Shown: positions 15,236 to 28,767 of the stretch, one piece after another
Layout: every line of letters begins with the position of its first letter
Position numbering within the stretch: the stretch's first letter is position 1
Translations under genes and position numbers: made by a program
The notes under the pieces: model-generated
What the model was told of the DNA's origin: nothing
Seen by the model: only the letters and a program-made list of their open reading frames with translations
Databases searched by the model: none
DNA from: Burkholderiales bacterium
GTDB lineage: Bacteria > Pseudomonadota > Gammaproteobacteria > Burkholderiales > Burkholderiaceae_D
Reading direction: 5' to 3'
DNA length: 50,563 nt
Assembly: GCA_026399895.1 (NCBI GenBank)
Contig: JAPLQC010000055.1
Span: forward strand, 1 to 50,563

Positions 15236-15311
15236 CCACGCGAAGTCCGCATTGACCTCGCTTGTCTCCACCCAAAAAAATGCCCCTTACCGGGCATGTG
15301 TTCTGGCGGGC
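15236..15311. repeat. dispersed repeat, copy B
   Basis: Aligns with 11456-11530 with a few substitutions: CCACGCGAAGTCCGCA, an A-run, a terminator-like hairpin (ATGCCC/GGGCAT, 15280-15297), then TTCTGGCGGG. On the minus strand it reads CGCCAGAACACAT, hairpin and a T-run. The first hairpin arm has decayed here. A T-arm-like string (GGTGGGGATTCGAAC) follows near 15366-15380. Confidence 0.6.
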
Positions 15312-15405
15312 CAAAAAAGTTCGTTCCACTAACCTGCTCAGCTTTTAAGCACCTCATTTCTGCTGATGGTGGGGATTCGAACACTTTAACTTGCGCTAAG
15401 CCCTA

Positions 15406-16006
15406 CTATTTTTGTGCGCATAGCCCGCTTATGAAATTTGTTTTTACTAAGGCCAATTGTTTCCACATTTGATCACGTGTCATACCCGTAAAGGCTCCGG
15501 ATACCGCCAAGCATGAAACACCATGAATCATAGAAAAAGCTAAGTATTCAGCGTTCTCGCGGGCGTTATCACTAATGACTCGCGCATCCTTAAGATCATC
15601 CAAGGCTTTGCACAACATTGTGAAAGGATTATCCGGAGAATGAACCTGAAACAATGACCAGCTTGCAGAACCAGTGCCATAGGGTCCAAACATTAGTTGA
15701 AATAAAACTGGATTTTCAGTGGCAAATTTAAAATAAGCATCTGCACCCGCCGAAAATTTTGCCAGACTAATCGCCTGAGGAGTGGAATCAATACTCGCGG
15801 CAGGGCTTTCAATCAAGTCAATCCATTGTTGTCCAAGCCGGAAAAACCCATCTTCACAAATAGCTTTTAATAAAGCTGATTTGTCTTGGTAATGACGATA
15901 TACAGCACTAGATGCTACGCCCAATATTCCAGCCGCTTGCCGGATTGAAAAAACATCAACGCCGTGCTCTGCAATTAATTTGAACCGCCTTATTTTTTAT
16001 CGTCAT
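15406..16006 (-). pseudogene. TetR-family regulator, frameshifted
   Basis: From ATG 16006 the frame starts MTIKNKAVQ, then falls out of phase. The other frame continues LIAEHGVDVFSIRQAAGILG and VASSAVYRHYQDKSALLKAI, a textbook TetR helix-turn-helix, and then a ligand-binding domain of about 150 residues to 15406. Removing one base of AAA near 15979-15981 joins the two parts; the A6 run at 15992-15997 is another candidate site. The only standard start in the long frame is a TTG at 15924 inside the recognition helix. Either the gene is dead or the base is a sequencing error. It is divergent from the DUF2141 gene across a perfect operator. Confidence 0.72.
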
Positions 16007-16024
16007 GACTGAATAATATCACCC

Positions 16025-16043
16025 ATGTGATCATCGATCACAT
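16025..16043. promoter_or_regulatory. palindromic operator, probably for the TetR protein
   Basis: ATGTGATC-ATC-GATCACAT, a perfect 8-bp inverted repeat with a 3-base spacer, lies in the gap between divergent tetR and the DUF2141 gene. A second half-site GATCACAT recurs at 16057-16064. Size and place fit a TetR operator controlling both genes. Confidence 0.65.
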
Positions 16044-16092
16044 TTTATGTTAGCATTGATCACATTAGTACTTAACAACTAAGGAGCATTCA

Positions 16093-16536
16093 ATGCAAAC
16101 AACAAAACCATCCTCATTATTTTTAACAATGCTCAGCGCTTTGATTTGCGTCTGCCTATCAGCCCAAAGTGAGGAACTGACAGTCAAGGTTACAGGAATC
16201 AAAAAAAATAAAGGCGACGTTGTTTGCGCGTTATTTAAATCAGCCGATGGTTTTCCAATGGAGCTAGCTAAACCACAAACTATTTGGTTAGCAGCAGACT
16301 CAGATGAAGTTACCTGCAAGTTCACGGACATAACTATAGGTAATTATGCTGTATCAGTCGCTCACGATGAAAATACAAATAAAAAAGTTGATACTAACTT
16401 TGTGGGAATGCCTACTGAAGCATGGGGAGTCTCCAATAACATTCGCCCACTGATGCGCGCACCTCGCTGGCAAGAAGCTCAATTTTCTCTCGCTACGGAT
16501 GAGAAAAAGATTATCAACATCCATTTGGAAAAATAA
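16093..16536 (+). CDS. DUF2141-family secreted protein
   Basis: 147 residues with a Sec signal (cleavage near CLSAQS-EEL). The mature domain follows the DUF2141 pattern: LTVKVTGIKKNKGDVVCALF, FP.E, GNYAVSVAHDENTNKKVDTN, then GMPTEAWGVSNN. The acidic D-E-N-x-N-x-x-x-D run looks like a metal or carbohydrate-binding loop, but no function is established. AAGGAG six bases before ATG is a strong ribosome binding site. It is likely under control of the neighbouring TetR operator. Confidence 0.82.
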   Translation: MQTTKPSSLFLTMLSALICVCLSAQSEELTVKVTGIKKNKGDVVCALFKSADGFPMELAKPQTIWLAADSDEVTCKFTDITIGNYAVSVAHDENTNKKVDTNFVGMPTEAWGVSNNIRPLMRAPRWQEAQFSLATDEKKIINIHLEK

Positions 16537-16675
16537 ATATGATATTCAAAACAGGTCAGTGTTGAATAAAGTAGGAACGCCTATAACCTGCTGGACGCAG
16601 CTCGGCATACAAGCGAAATCCTTCGAATCCCTCGCGCGATATCTGCAGGTACAACGCTGTGCACAACTCAAAAGC

Positions 16676-16705
16676 AAAATGCCCGCTGAAATCAGCGGGC
16701 ATTTT
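16676..16705 (-). terminator. terminator of tRNA-Ser (bidirectional)
   Basis: 14-bp arms (16676-16689 and 16692-16705) with A4 on one side and T5 on the other, just 10 bases past the tRNA 3' end on the minus strand. It can also stop transcripts from the DUF2141 gene on the plus strand. Confidence 0.8.
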
Positions 16706-16715
16706 TCATATTACT

Positions 16716-16803
<88 letters not shown>

Positions 16804-16896
16804 AGGTCGAAAACGGTGTGGTCGTTTCCGGAAGCGGCGGATTGTAGCAGATTCCCTATGGCACCTACATGCCACCCGGCCTTGCGACAGTGATAA

Positions 16897-18291
<1,395 letters not shown>

Positions 18292-18332
18292 CTATTGTCA
18301 GGGCTTCAGCGCCGCTCCGGCAAGTAAACCAC

Positions 18333-18361
18333 TTGACAGAATGTATCCCATTTTATACAAT
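18333..18361 (+). promoter_or_regulatory. sigma-70 promoter of the toxin-antitoxin pair
   Basis: TTGACA (18333-18338), a 17-base spacer and TACAAT (18356-18361). The inverted repeat TGTAT..ATACA (18342-18359) overlaps the -10 and could bind the antitoxin for autoregulation. The predicted start of transcription falls within the first bases of the toxin gene. Confidence 0.75.
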
Positions 18362-18371
18362 TTGAATGCCG

Positions 18372-18668
18372 ATGATTTACGTAACCGATCGATTTGATCG
18401 ATGGTTCAGGAGTCTGCGGGATGCAAAAGCAAAAGCCTGCGTCCAGGCGCGGATTGATCGCATTGAGGACGGTCATCTCGGTGACTATAAGTCAGTCGGA
18501 AATAAAATTTATGAGGCCAGAATTCACTATGGGCCGGGATATCGCCTCTATTTTGCTCTCCAAGGATTAGATTTTGTCCTGCTACTGGTAGGTGGCAACA
18601 AATCTACGCAACTAAAAGATATCGAACAGGCCAAAATCGAGCTTGGCCGACTAAGAGACAGCATATGA
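18372..18668 (+). CDS. RelE/HigB-type toxin (addiction module killer protein)
   Basis: 98 residues from ATG 18372 (MIYVTDRFDRWFRSLRD), the start expected from the family; ATG 18366 adds only two residues. IQ/QARIDRIEDGHLGDYKSV, YEARIHYGPGYRLYFAL and LLLVGGNKSTQLKDIEQAK are diagnostic of the TIGR02683/COG3657 toxins, mRNA interferases of the RelE/ParE fold. The stop overlaps the antitoxin ATG (ATGA). The promoter leaves almost no 5' leader. The pair sits between rarA and serS on the opposite strand, interrupting a series that is otherwise collinear. Confidence 0.88.
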   Translation: MIYVTDRFDRWFRSLRDAKAKACVQARIDRIEDGHLGDYKSVGNKIYEARIHYGPGYRLYFALQGLDFVLLLVGGNKSTQLKDIEQAKIELGRLRDSI

Positions 18669-18964
18669 AAAAACATGTTCTCAAAAAATGGGATAGCGCT
18701 GAACATCTTACCGACGATGAATCGATTGCCTTGTATCTGCAGGCCTGCTTTGAAGAAGCGAGTGATGACGCTGCCTTTATCGCAAAGGCGCTTGGTAATG
18801 TGGCGCGCGCAAAAGGGATGTCGCAGCTCGCTCGAGATACCGGGCTTGGGCGCGAGAGTCTCTACAAAGCGTTGTCCGGAGAAGGTAATCCTAGCTTCTC
18901 GACCATATTGAAAGTTCTGTTAGCACTTGGGCTGCGGCTGCACCCCCAGCCTATCGGTCATTGA
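18665..18964 (+). CDS. HigA-like antitoxin (addiction module antidote protein)
   Basis: 99 residues of the TIGR02684/COG3636 family. It begins with a toxin-binding segment (LTDDESIALYLQACFEEASD) and ends with a helix-turn-helix: AKGMSQLARDTGLGRESLYK, ALSGEGNPSFSTILKVLLAL. It neutralises the upstream toxin and probably represses the promoter. Overlap of four bases with the toxin gives coupled translation. The toxin-first order is the reverse of classical modules but normal for this family. Confidence 0.9.
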   Translation: MKKHVLKKWDSAEHLTDDESIALYLQACFEEASDDAAFIAKALGNVARAKGMSQLARDTGLGRESLYKALSGEGNPSFSTILKVLLALGLRLHPQPIGH

Positions 18965-19005
18965 GCGTCTAGAAAATCAAGCTAACGCACTACACACGAA
19001 AAGAA

Positions 19006-20295
19006 TTACTTCGCCCCCTTCTCCTTCGCCTCTTCATCAAGCTTTCTCAGATACGCCAACTTCTCGGCAATCTTCCCTTCGAGTCCTCTCGGAGTGGGCT
19101 GGTACCAACCGGGGTCGCCCAAGCCTTCGGGCAGGTAGGTTTCGCCAGCGGCATAGGCTTCGGGCTCATTGTGCGCGTATCGGTACAACTTGCCATACCC
19201 AAGCTGCTTCATGAGTTTAGTCGGCGCATTGCGCAAATGCTCAGGCACCGGGCGGCTTTGGTCTTTAGCGACGAAAGCGCGCACCTGGTTGTAGGCGTTG
19301 TAGACGGCGTTGGATTTAGCGGCGCAGGCAAGATAAACCGTCGCCTCGGCCAGTGCCAACTCGCCCTCGGGTGAGCCGAGCCGTTCATACGTCTCGGCAG
19401 CATCCAAGCTAAGTCGCAGTGCGCGCGGATCTGCCAAGCCGATGTCTTCTGTCGCCATACGAATCAGGCGCCGCGATAAATAGCGTGGATCGGCACCACC
19501 ATCGAGCATTCGTACCAGCCAGTACAACGCGGCATCGGGGTTCGAGCCGCGCACCGATTTATGCAATGCGCTGATCTGATCATAAAAAGCGTCACCGCCT
19601 TTATCGAATCGACGAAGCGCATCACCGAGCGTCTGCTGTAACACTGCAATAGTGATTGTGCTCGAGCCGCTTTGGGCTGCGGCACGCATGACGATTTCGG
19701 TATTGTTGAGCAACTTGCGGCCATCGCCATCGGCACTGGCAACCAACATCGCTTTTGCTTCTTCTTCGATACCGAAAACCTCATCAAGCGTCAGGGCGCG
19801 CATCAGCAACTGCGAGAGGTCTTCGTCGTTCAGAGGTTGCAGCACATAGACTGCCGCCCGCGACAACAACGCACTATTGACTTCGAATGAGGGGTTCTCG
19901 GTGGTGGCGCCGATGAAGGTGAATAAACCACTTTCCACATGCGGCAGAAAAGCATCTTGCTGGCTTTTATTGAAGCGATGAACCTCATCGACAAACAAGA
20001 TCGTTGGTCGGCCAGAAGTCGCCTGCAGTAGTTGTGCGCGCTCGACTGCCTCGCGGATATCTTTTACACCGGATAGCACCGCTGATAGTGCGATGAATTC
20101 TGCATGGAAGCCCTGGGCCATCAAGCGCGCCAGTGTGGTCTTGCCGACGCCGGGCGGACCCCACAGAATCATGGAATGGGGCTGTTTGGATTCAAACGCA
20201 ACCCGCAGCGGTTTACCGGGGCCAAGCAAATGCTGCTGGCCGATAACCTGATCAGGTGTTGCGGGACGCAGCCGTTCGGCTAGAGGGGCAGCCAT
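19006..20295 (-). CDS. rarA: replication-associated recombination protein A
   Basis: 429 residues, AAA+ clamp-loader-like ATPase (MgsA/WHIP/YcaJ). Walker A is GPPGVGKTT (about 46-54, K52) and Walker B is FVDEVHRF (D103, E104), followed by the sensor [12 protein letters not shown]. The C-terminal half carries the tetramerisation domain ([20 protein letters not shown]). It acts at stalled forks with RecA and SSB. It lies seven bases from the lolA stop, in the usual lolA-rarA order. Confidence 0.96.
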   Translation of the reverse strand: MAAPLAERLRPATPDQVIGQQHLLGPGKPLRVAFESKQPHSMILWGPPGVGKTTLARLMAQGFHAEFIALSAVLSGVKDIREAVERAQLLQATSGRPTILFVDEVHRFNKSQQDAFLPHVESGLFTFIGATTENPSFEVNSALLSRAAVYVLQPLNDEDLSQLLMRALTLDEVFGIEEEAKAMLVASADGDGRKLLNNTEIVMRAAAQSGSSTITIAVLQQTLGDALRRFDKGGDAFYDQISALHKSVRGSNPDAALYWLVRMLDGGADPRYLSRRLIRMATEDIGLADPRALRLSLDAAETYERLGSPEGELALAEATVYLACAAKSNAVYNAYNQVRAFVAKDQSRPVPEHLRNAPTKLMKQLGYGKLYRYAHNEPEAYAAGETYLPEGLGDPGWYQPTPRGLEGKIAEKLAYLRKLDEEAKEKGAK

Positions 20296-20301
20296 ATCAC
20301 G

Positions 20302-20979
20302 CTACTGCTGCAATAAATCAGCGCCCTTGGGCATCACGAACTTGAACTGGTTTGCAGGTAGTGAAGGGTTCTTTTCAAAGCGGGTGAAGTTAATCACGGA
20401 CACCTGACCAAAGCTGTCTCGTAATTCCATCCCTACCGGCAGACCATCACGTAGACCAATACCAATACGTTCGAACTGGGTGTCTTTATTCTTGGGTATG
20501 GCCTGCAACCAGTCGATACCATCTTTATTGCCAGCATCGGATAGGGTGAAGTTTTTCTCGAGGTCGTTACTACCAAACAGAATCGCTGCAGGCGATGAGC
20601 CGATCGCATTACCCAAGGCGCGCACAGTTACCTGATTCAAGTCTTGGTCATGGATGTACAAATTAGTGCCATCTGACTGCAACACCTGCTCGTAGGGTTT
20701 TTTATAGTTCCAGATGAATTTACCCGGACGTGAAAACGCGAAGGTGCCGCTCGCCTGACTTGAGACGCGCACCTTATCGCCTTCGCCTTTGACCATACGT
20801 TGATTGAACTCGCCACGTGCAGAGCGGGTTTCGGTAACGAAGCGTTTGAACTGTTCAAGTGCATTAGCGGACGCCATAGTCGGCATGCCAATAAGGCTGA
20901 CCATCGCAACGAAAGTCACCAAACCCGCAGAAAAAACAGGGGGGCGATTCACCACGTTGCTTCGCTTGAACACGTTCAC
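20302..20979 (-). CDS. lolA: outer-membrane lipoprotein carrier protein LolA
   Basis: 225 residues with a signal peptide ending near ASA-NAL (about residue 39). The mature protein begins [18 protein letters not shown] and shows [20 protein letters not shown] and [14 protein letters not shown], the open beta-barrel that ferries lipoproteins from LolCDE to LolB across the periplasm. Start GTG 20979 overlaps the ftsK stop (GTGA), so translation is coupled. Confidence 0.95.
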   Translation of the reverse strand: MNVFKRSNVVNRPPVFSAGLVTFVAMVSLIGMPTMASANALEQFKRFVTETRSARGEFNQRMVKGEGDKVRVSSQASGTFAFSRPGKFIWNYKKPYEQVLQSDGTNLYIHDQDLNQVTVRALGNAIGSSPAAILFGSNDLEKNFTLSDAGNKDGIDWLQAIPKNKDTQFERIGIGLRDGLPVGMELRDSFGQVSVINFTRFEKNPSLPANQFKFVMPKGADLLQQ

Positions 20980-23306
20980 TCTGCCTGAGTATGAGGTACT
21001 AAGATTTCACGGTTGCCATTCGACTGCATGGATGACACCAAACCACTCTGCTCCATTTGCTCGAGCAAACGAGCCGCGCGGTTATAGCCAATACGTAGAT
21101 GACGCTGCACCAATGAAATAGACGCACGACGATGCTTCAGCACGATCGCTACCGCTTGATCGTACATGGGGTCTGCTTCGCCAGCCGGGCCATCGATGCC
21201 ACCTAGTTCACCACCCTCGGCAACGCCGCCTTCGAGTATGCCCTCGATGTAGTTAGGCTCGCCTTGTGCGCGCAGATGTTCAACCACACGGTGCACTTCT
21301 TCATCAGACACAAAAGCACCGTGCACACGCACAGGGAATCCGGTGCCCGGCGGTAGGTAGAGCATGTCACCCATACCGAGCAAGGCCTCGGCGCCTTGTT
21401 GGTCGAGAATCGTGCGCGAATCGATTTTTGAGGATACCTGGAATGCAATTCGGGTCGGCACGTTGGCTTTAATCAGGCCGGTAATCACATCAACCGAGGG
21501 GCGCTGCGTTGCCAAGATCAAATGAATACCCGCTGCACGTGCTTTTTGTGCGATACGTGCGATGAGCTCTTCGACTTTTTTACCCACCACCATCATCAGA
21601 TCTGCCAACTCATCGATGATGATCACGATGGTCGGTAGTTTTTCTAGCGGCTCGGGCGTATCCGGTGTCAGGCTGAATGGGTTAGAAATTTTTTCTGATT
21701 TTTTACTAGCATCAGAAATTTTCTGATTGAAGCCTGCCAGATTACGTACACCGAGCTTGGACATCAGCTTGTAGCGGCGTTCCATCTCATTCACGGCCCA
21801 GTTCAAGGCGTGGCCCGCCTGACGCATGTCGGTGACTACCGGTGCGAGCAGATGCGGTATACCCTCGTAAATCGAGAGCTCGAGCATTTTCGGATCGATC
21901 AGGATCAGGCGCACTTGGTTCGGATCGGCCTTGTACAACAAGGACAAAATCGTGGCATTAATGCCGACTGATTTACCGGAGCCTGTTGTACCCGCCACGA
22001 GTAAGTGCGGCATCTTGGCAAGATCAGCCACCACCGGGTTACCGGCAATGTCTTTACCCAAACCCACGCTCAGCAAGGATGAGGTGTCGTTGTAAACCTT
22101 GGAGCCAACGATCTCCGACAGACGAACAATCTGCCGCTTGGGATTGGGCAGCTCGAGGCCCATGTAGTTTTTACCAGGGATGGTTTCCACTACACGAATC
22201 GAAGTGAGTGACAGCGCGCGCGCCAAGTCGCGTGCGAGGTTCACGATCTGGCTACCTTTGACACCGGTCGCGGGCTCGATCTCGTAGCGGGTAATTACTG
22301 GCCCCGGATAGGCTGCAACCACTTTGACCTCAACGCCGAAGTCGCCCAGTTTTTTCTCGATCAGACGGCTGGTGTACTCCAGTGTCTCAACACTTACAGT
22401 TTCTTGTTCAACCGGTGGCTCATCGAGCAGCGATAGCGGTGGCAGGTTGGTATCCGGCATATCGAGAAACAGCGATACCTGCTTCTCTTTCTCAACGCGC
22501 TCGGACTTAGGCACATGCACCACTTGCGGCACGATCTGTATCGGTGGCGCTTCGACAAATTTTTCGCGTTCTTTGACGACAGCTTCTTCACGCTTGACGA
22601 TGGCCACTTCACCGATCTTGCGATCCTGGTACGCGCGGTACATTTGCAGCACCCATTGCGCGGCACCCTCGATAGCGCCGCCCAGTCTCTCAGCGACTGC
22701 CAGCCATGACACATGGAAGCACAGCGAGAAACCGAGACCGAACAGCATTAAGAGGATGAGCGTGGCGCCATTGAAGCCGAGCGAAGTTTGCGCGACGCTA
22801 CCCAATGTCTCGCCCAGTACCCCGCCAGGGTCGCGCGGTAGCTGTACCTTCCAGCTATACATACGCATGTACTCGAGCGCTGAGCTGCCCAGCACCAGCA
22901 ACACAAAGCCGCTGCCGCGAATAGCGGTTTCGAAACGGTGGCGTTTCTCTTGCTGTTTGTTCAGCAAGAAGCGACTAGCAAGATAGCGGTAGCTCACCCA
23001 GACCGAGGCGAGCAGCGCGATGCAGAACCACCAGGCAGAGAAGCCGAACACGTACAACATCAAATCAGCCAGCCATGCCCCGGCCGAGCCACCCCAGTTG
23101 TGCGGACGTGCGCTCATACCGGCGTGTGACCAACCGGAGTCGGCTGGGGTGTAGGTGTACAGCACCAGTGTCAGATAAACGCCCAGCACTGCGAACGCTA
23201 CCCAGCGCGCCTCGGACAGTAGGCGCAGCAGTCGATTCGGCAGCGGATCGGTGGTGGTGGGGGTCTCGGGCTGGGCGCGCGAGTAACTAGTGCCGGTTCG
23301 GGTCAT
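20976..23306 (-). CDS. ftsK: DNA translocase FtsK
   Basis: About 776 residues from ATG 23306 ([12 protein letters not shown]); an upstream in-frame start at 23438 overlaps the trxB promoter region and has non-family sequence. Four or five transmembrane helices lie in about 30-185, then a short linker, the alpha/beta motor with Walker [15 protein letters not shown] (near 445) and Walker [15 protein letters not shown], and a C-terminal winged-helix gamma domain (about 710-770) that reads KOPS sequences. It couples chromosome dimer resolution to septum closure. The linker is short, as in many betaproteobacteria. Confidence 0.96.
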   Translation of the reverse strand: MTRTGTSYSRAQPETPTTTDPLPNRLLRLLSEARWVAFAVLGVYLTLVLYTYTPADSGWSHAGMSARPHNWGGSAGAWLADLMLYVFGFSAWWFCIALLASVWVSYRYLASRFLLNKQQEKRHRFETAIRGSGFVLLVLGSSALEYMRMYSWKVQLPRDPGGVLGETLGSVAQTSLGFNGATLILLMLFGLGFSLCFHVSWLAVAERLGGAIEGAAQWVLQMYRAYQDRKIGEVAIVKREEAVVKEREKFVEAPPIQIVPQVVHVPKSERVEKEKQVSLFLDMPDTNLPPLSLLDEPPVEQETVSVETLEYTSRLIEKKLGDFGVEVKVVAAYPGPVITRYEIEPATGVKGSQIVNLARDLARALSLTSIRVVETIPGKNYMGLELPNPKRQIVRLSEIVGSKVYNDTSSLLSVGLGKDIAGNPVVADLAKMPHLLVAGTTGSGKSVGINATILSLLYKADPNQVRLILIDPKMLELSIYEGIPHLLAPVVTDMRQAGHALNWAVNEMERRYKLMSKLGVRNLAGFNQKISDASKKSEKISNPFSLTPDTPEPLEKLPTIVIIIDELADLMMVVGKKVEELIARIAQKARAAGIHLILATQRPSVDVITGLIKANVPTRIAFQVSSKIDSRTILDQQGAEALLGMGDMLYLPPGTGFPVRVHGAFVSDEEVHRVVEHLRAQGEPNYIEGILEGGVAEGGELGGIDGPAGEADPMYDQAVAIVLKHRRASISLVQRHLRIGYNRAARLLEQMEQSGLVSSMQSNGNREILVPHTQAE

Positions 23307-23404
23307 GGATGACTGGTTTTTAGCAGCCCGCAGGGATTCGGGCTGTTCCACTATAATTTCGGTCTGTTTTGCGGCGCAATATCGCACCTTCAAAGCCCGG
23401 ATGA

Positions 23405-24433
<1,029 letters not shown>

Positions 24434-24478
24434 GTTCGAACGCGCTACCTGCGCGTTCGCCAAAACGGAGGCCTTCGC

Positions 24479-24901
24479 ATGAAAAACCTTGCTGAACTGA
24501 AGGCCTTGCAGCAGCGTTTGCAGGAAAAAGCTGCTGCTCATGCACAAGCCGAGCGTAAGCGGCGCGACGCACTCAGCTATGCCCGACCCGGTGTCGGCCC
24601 GGATGTGCTGAAGAAGTTACGCAGCGGCAGTTGGGTGACGCAAGATCAGCTCGATCTGCATGGACTGCGTGTGGATCAAGCACGTGAAGCCATTGGTCAG
24701 TTTATTCGGGATGCGGTGAAACGCGGCGTACGCTGCGTGCGCGTTATTCACGGTAAAGGCCTGGGGTCTATGGACAAGAAGCCGGTACTGAAAAGCAAAG
24801 TCAGAAACTGGCTGGTGCAAAAGGAGGAGGTGATTGCCTTTTGCACTGCGCGCGCGGCTGATGGTGGTTCCGGCGCGTTGATGGTACTGCTGAAAGCGTA
24901 A
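24479..24901 (+). CDS. Smr-domain protein
   Basis: 140 residues. After a charged helical N-terminus comes an Smr domain with LDLHGLRVDQAREAIGQFI, VRVIHGKGLGS, LKSKVRNWL and a GGSGALMVLL end. LDLHG and HGKG are the conserved catalytic/nucleic-acid-binding blocks. Stand-alone Smr proteins such as SmrB cleave mRNA at collided ribosomes, and others nick DNA. It is shorter than E. coli SmrB. It follows trxB by 45 bases and is probably co-transcribed. Confidence 0.85.
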   Translation: MKNLAELKALQQRLQEKAAAHAQAERKRRDALSYARPGVGPDVLKKLRSGSWVTQDQLDLHGLRVDQAREAIGQFIRDAVKRGVRCVRVIHGKGLGSMDKKPVLKSKVRNWLVQKEEVIAFCTARAADGGSGALMVLLKA

Positions 24902-24933
24902 GATCCCGGCGCAGGCCGGGATCTTAATTTTTT
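24900..24933 (+). terminator. intrinsic terminator after the Smr gene
   Basis: 11-bp arms AAGATCCCGGC/GCCGGGATCTT with a 4-base loop (24900-24925) and six T at 24928-24933. It overlaps the last base of the stop codon. Confidence 0.88.
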
Positions 24934-24993
24934 CAGTTGCACACTGGCTTAGGCCAAGTGCAGCGTCTAAGACTCAATCAGACTAAGCCACAA

Positions 24994-26983
<1,990 letters not shown>

Positions 26984-27019
26984 CACGAAGAAACGTATGG
27001 ATAGAGAGCCCGACGGTCT

Positions 27020-28174
27020 ATGACTCAGACGCCGAATAGCCCGGATTATCGCACGCGCATTGTCTCTTCATTATCGGAGGTAGGTCAGCCCGCTTGGGAT
27101 GCATTGGTACAGGCGCAGCCGGGCGCGAATCCCTTTCTGCCGTTTGCTTTTCTGCATGCGCTACACGAGTCGGGTAGCGCGTCGGACGAGAAAGGCTGGC
27201 AGCCGCAATACCTGACACTCTGGCGCGAACAAGCGCTGGTGGCCGCCCTACCGATGTATGCCAAGTTTCATTCCTACGGCGAGTACGTATTTGACTGGGC
27301 CTGGGCCGACGCCTATCGCCGCAATGGCCTTGATTACTACCCCAAGCTACTGAGTGCGATTCCCTTCACGCCCGTCACTGGAGCGCGACTGATGGCTATC
27401 GACGCAGACGCGCGCACCGCCTTAATCGGTGCGCTGCAAGAGGTTCAGCGTAACAGCAACTTATCATCCACCCATGTGCTGTACCCGCCCGAGGACGAGG
27501 CGCAACAACTCGCAGCTTCAGGTTTTATGCTGCGTAAGGGTGTGCAGTTTCATTGGCAGAACCAGGGCTATGAGAGTTTCGAGCAATTTCTTTCAAGCCT
27601 GGAGCAGAAAAAACGCAAGAACATTCGCGCAGAGCGACGCAAAGTGCATGACGCCGGGATCACCCTTCGGCAGGTGATGGGGCGTGATGCCAGCGACACG
27701 GATTGGCGATTTTTTAAAAGTTGCTACGACCAGACCTATCGCGAGCATTACTCAACGCCTTACCTGAATCTGGATTTCTTTTTGCGTATCGGCGAAACCA
27801 TGCCAGACAATATTCTGCTGGTGATTGCCGAGCGCGATGGGCTGCCGATTGCGTCCTCGCTCCTGATCTACGATCAGAACGCTTTGTATGGTCGTTACTG
27901 GGGGTGTATCGAGCAGCACGCTTGCTTACATTTCGAGACCGCGTATTACCAGCCGCTGGAGTTTTGTATCGCGCACCGTATCGCCGCATTTGAAGGCGGC
28001 GCTCAGGGCGAACACAAAATGGCACGCGGCTTTTTACCGCAGCAAACTTGGTCCGCCCACTGGCTGGCGCATCCTTCGTTCTCGGATGCGGTGGAGCGCT
28101 TTCTACGTCAGGAAGGCAAGGGCATGGAGGCGTATGTCGGCGAATTGAACGAGCGTAACCCGTTCAAGTCTTGA
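27020..28174 (+). CDS. FemAB-like GNAT-fold protein (COG3146)
   Basis: 384 residues, soluble. PAWDALVQAQPGANPFLPFA at the N-terminus, SYGEYVFDWAWADAYRRNGL, the basic FLSSLEQKKRKNIRAERRKV and the C-terminal HFETAYYQPLEFCIAHRI, GAQGEHKMARGF are typical of the DUF482/COG3146 family, distantly related to FemX/peptidyltransferases. The substrate is unknown; widespread in proteobacteria. It is divergent from nadE with 36 bases between the starts, so the promoters overlap, and it is convergent with ppa. Confidence 0.85.
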   Translation: MTQTPNSPDYRTRIVSSLSEVGQPAWDALVQAQPGANPFLPFAFLHALHESGSASDEKGWQPQYLTLWREQALVAALPMYAKFHSYGEYVFDWAWADAYRRNGLDYYPKLLSAIPFTPVTGARLMAIDADARTALIGALQEVQRNSNLSSTHVLYPPEDEAQQLAASGFMLRKGVQFHWQNQGYESFEQFLSSLEQKKRKNIRAERRKVHDAGITLRQVMGRDASDTDWRFFKSCYDQTYREHYSTPYLNLDFFLRIGETMPDNILLVIAERDGLPIASSLLIYDQNALYGRYWGCIEQHACLHFETAYYQPLEFCIAHRIAAFEGGAQGEHKMARGFLPQQTWSAHWLAHPSFSDAVERFLRQEGKGMEAYVGELNERNPFKS

Positions 28175-28184
28175 GCCGGATGCG

Positions 28185-28727
28185 TCAAGCCTTGTTCAGC
28201 TCGCGCTTGTAGTTCTCGACACCCGCCAGAATTTCTTTCTTTGCTTCGTCCGGGCCGTACCAGCCATCGACCTTCACCCATTTGCCTGGCTCGAGATCTT
28301 TATAGTGCTCAAAAAAATGCTGAATCTGCTGTAAGCGCAGATCATTCATATCGTCCGGCTTTTGCCAGTGGGTGTAGATAGGCAGCACTTTATCGACTGG
28401 CACCGCAAGCACTTTGGCGTCACCGCCTGATTCATCGGTCATTTTCAGAACGCCGATCGGGCGGCATCGAACCACCACACCAGGAATCAGTGGGAATGGC
28501 GTGATCACCAGCACATCGACCGGATCGCCATCATCGGCAATGGTATCTGGCACGTAGCCGTAGTTACAGGGGTAGTGCATTGACGTACCCATGAAACGAT
28601 CGACATACAACGCACCGGTTTCTTTGTCGACTTCATACTTGATCGGATCGGCATTCATCGGGATTTCGATGATGACATTGAAATCGTTCGGCACATCACG
28701 GCCGGCCGGCACATTATTGAGACTCAT
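28185..28727 (-). CDS. ppa: inorganic pyrophosphatase
   Basis: 180 residues, family I. The signature D66-G-D-P-V-D71 lies in [10 protein letters not shown], with other metal and phosphate ligands in [20 protein letters not shown] and the C-terminal [12 protein letters not shown]. It hydrolyses pyrophosphate to drive biosynthesis. AAGGA five bases before ATG. It is the last gene of the hem cluster on this strand. Confidence 0.97.
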   Translation of the reverse strand: MSLNNVPAGRDVPNDFNVIIEIPMNADPIKYEVDKETGALYVDRFMGTSMHYPCNYGYVPDTIADDGDPVDVLVITPFPLIPGVVVRCRPIGVLKMTDESGGDAKVLAVPVDKVLPIYTHWQKPDDMNDLRLQQIQHFFEHYKDLEPGKWVKVDGWYGPDEAKKEILAGVENYKRELNKA

Positions 28728-28767
28728 TGTGATCCTTGGTTACGATGGGAAAATTTTATTGACGCTT

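Noticed and set aside
15366..15400. T-arm-like sequence considered as a second tRNA
   Set aside because: Only a GTTCGAATCCCC-like piece is present; no acceptor, anticodon or D arm can be formed around it.
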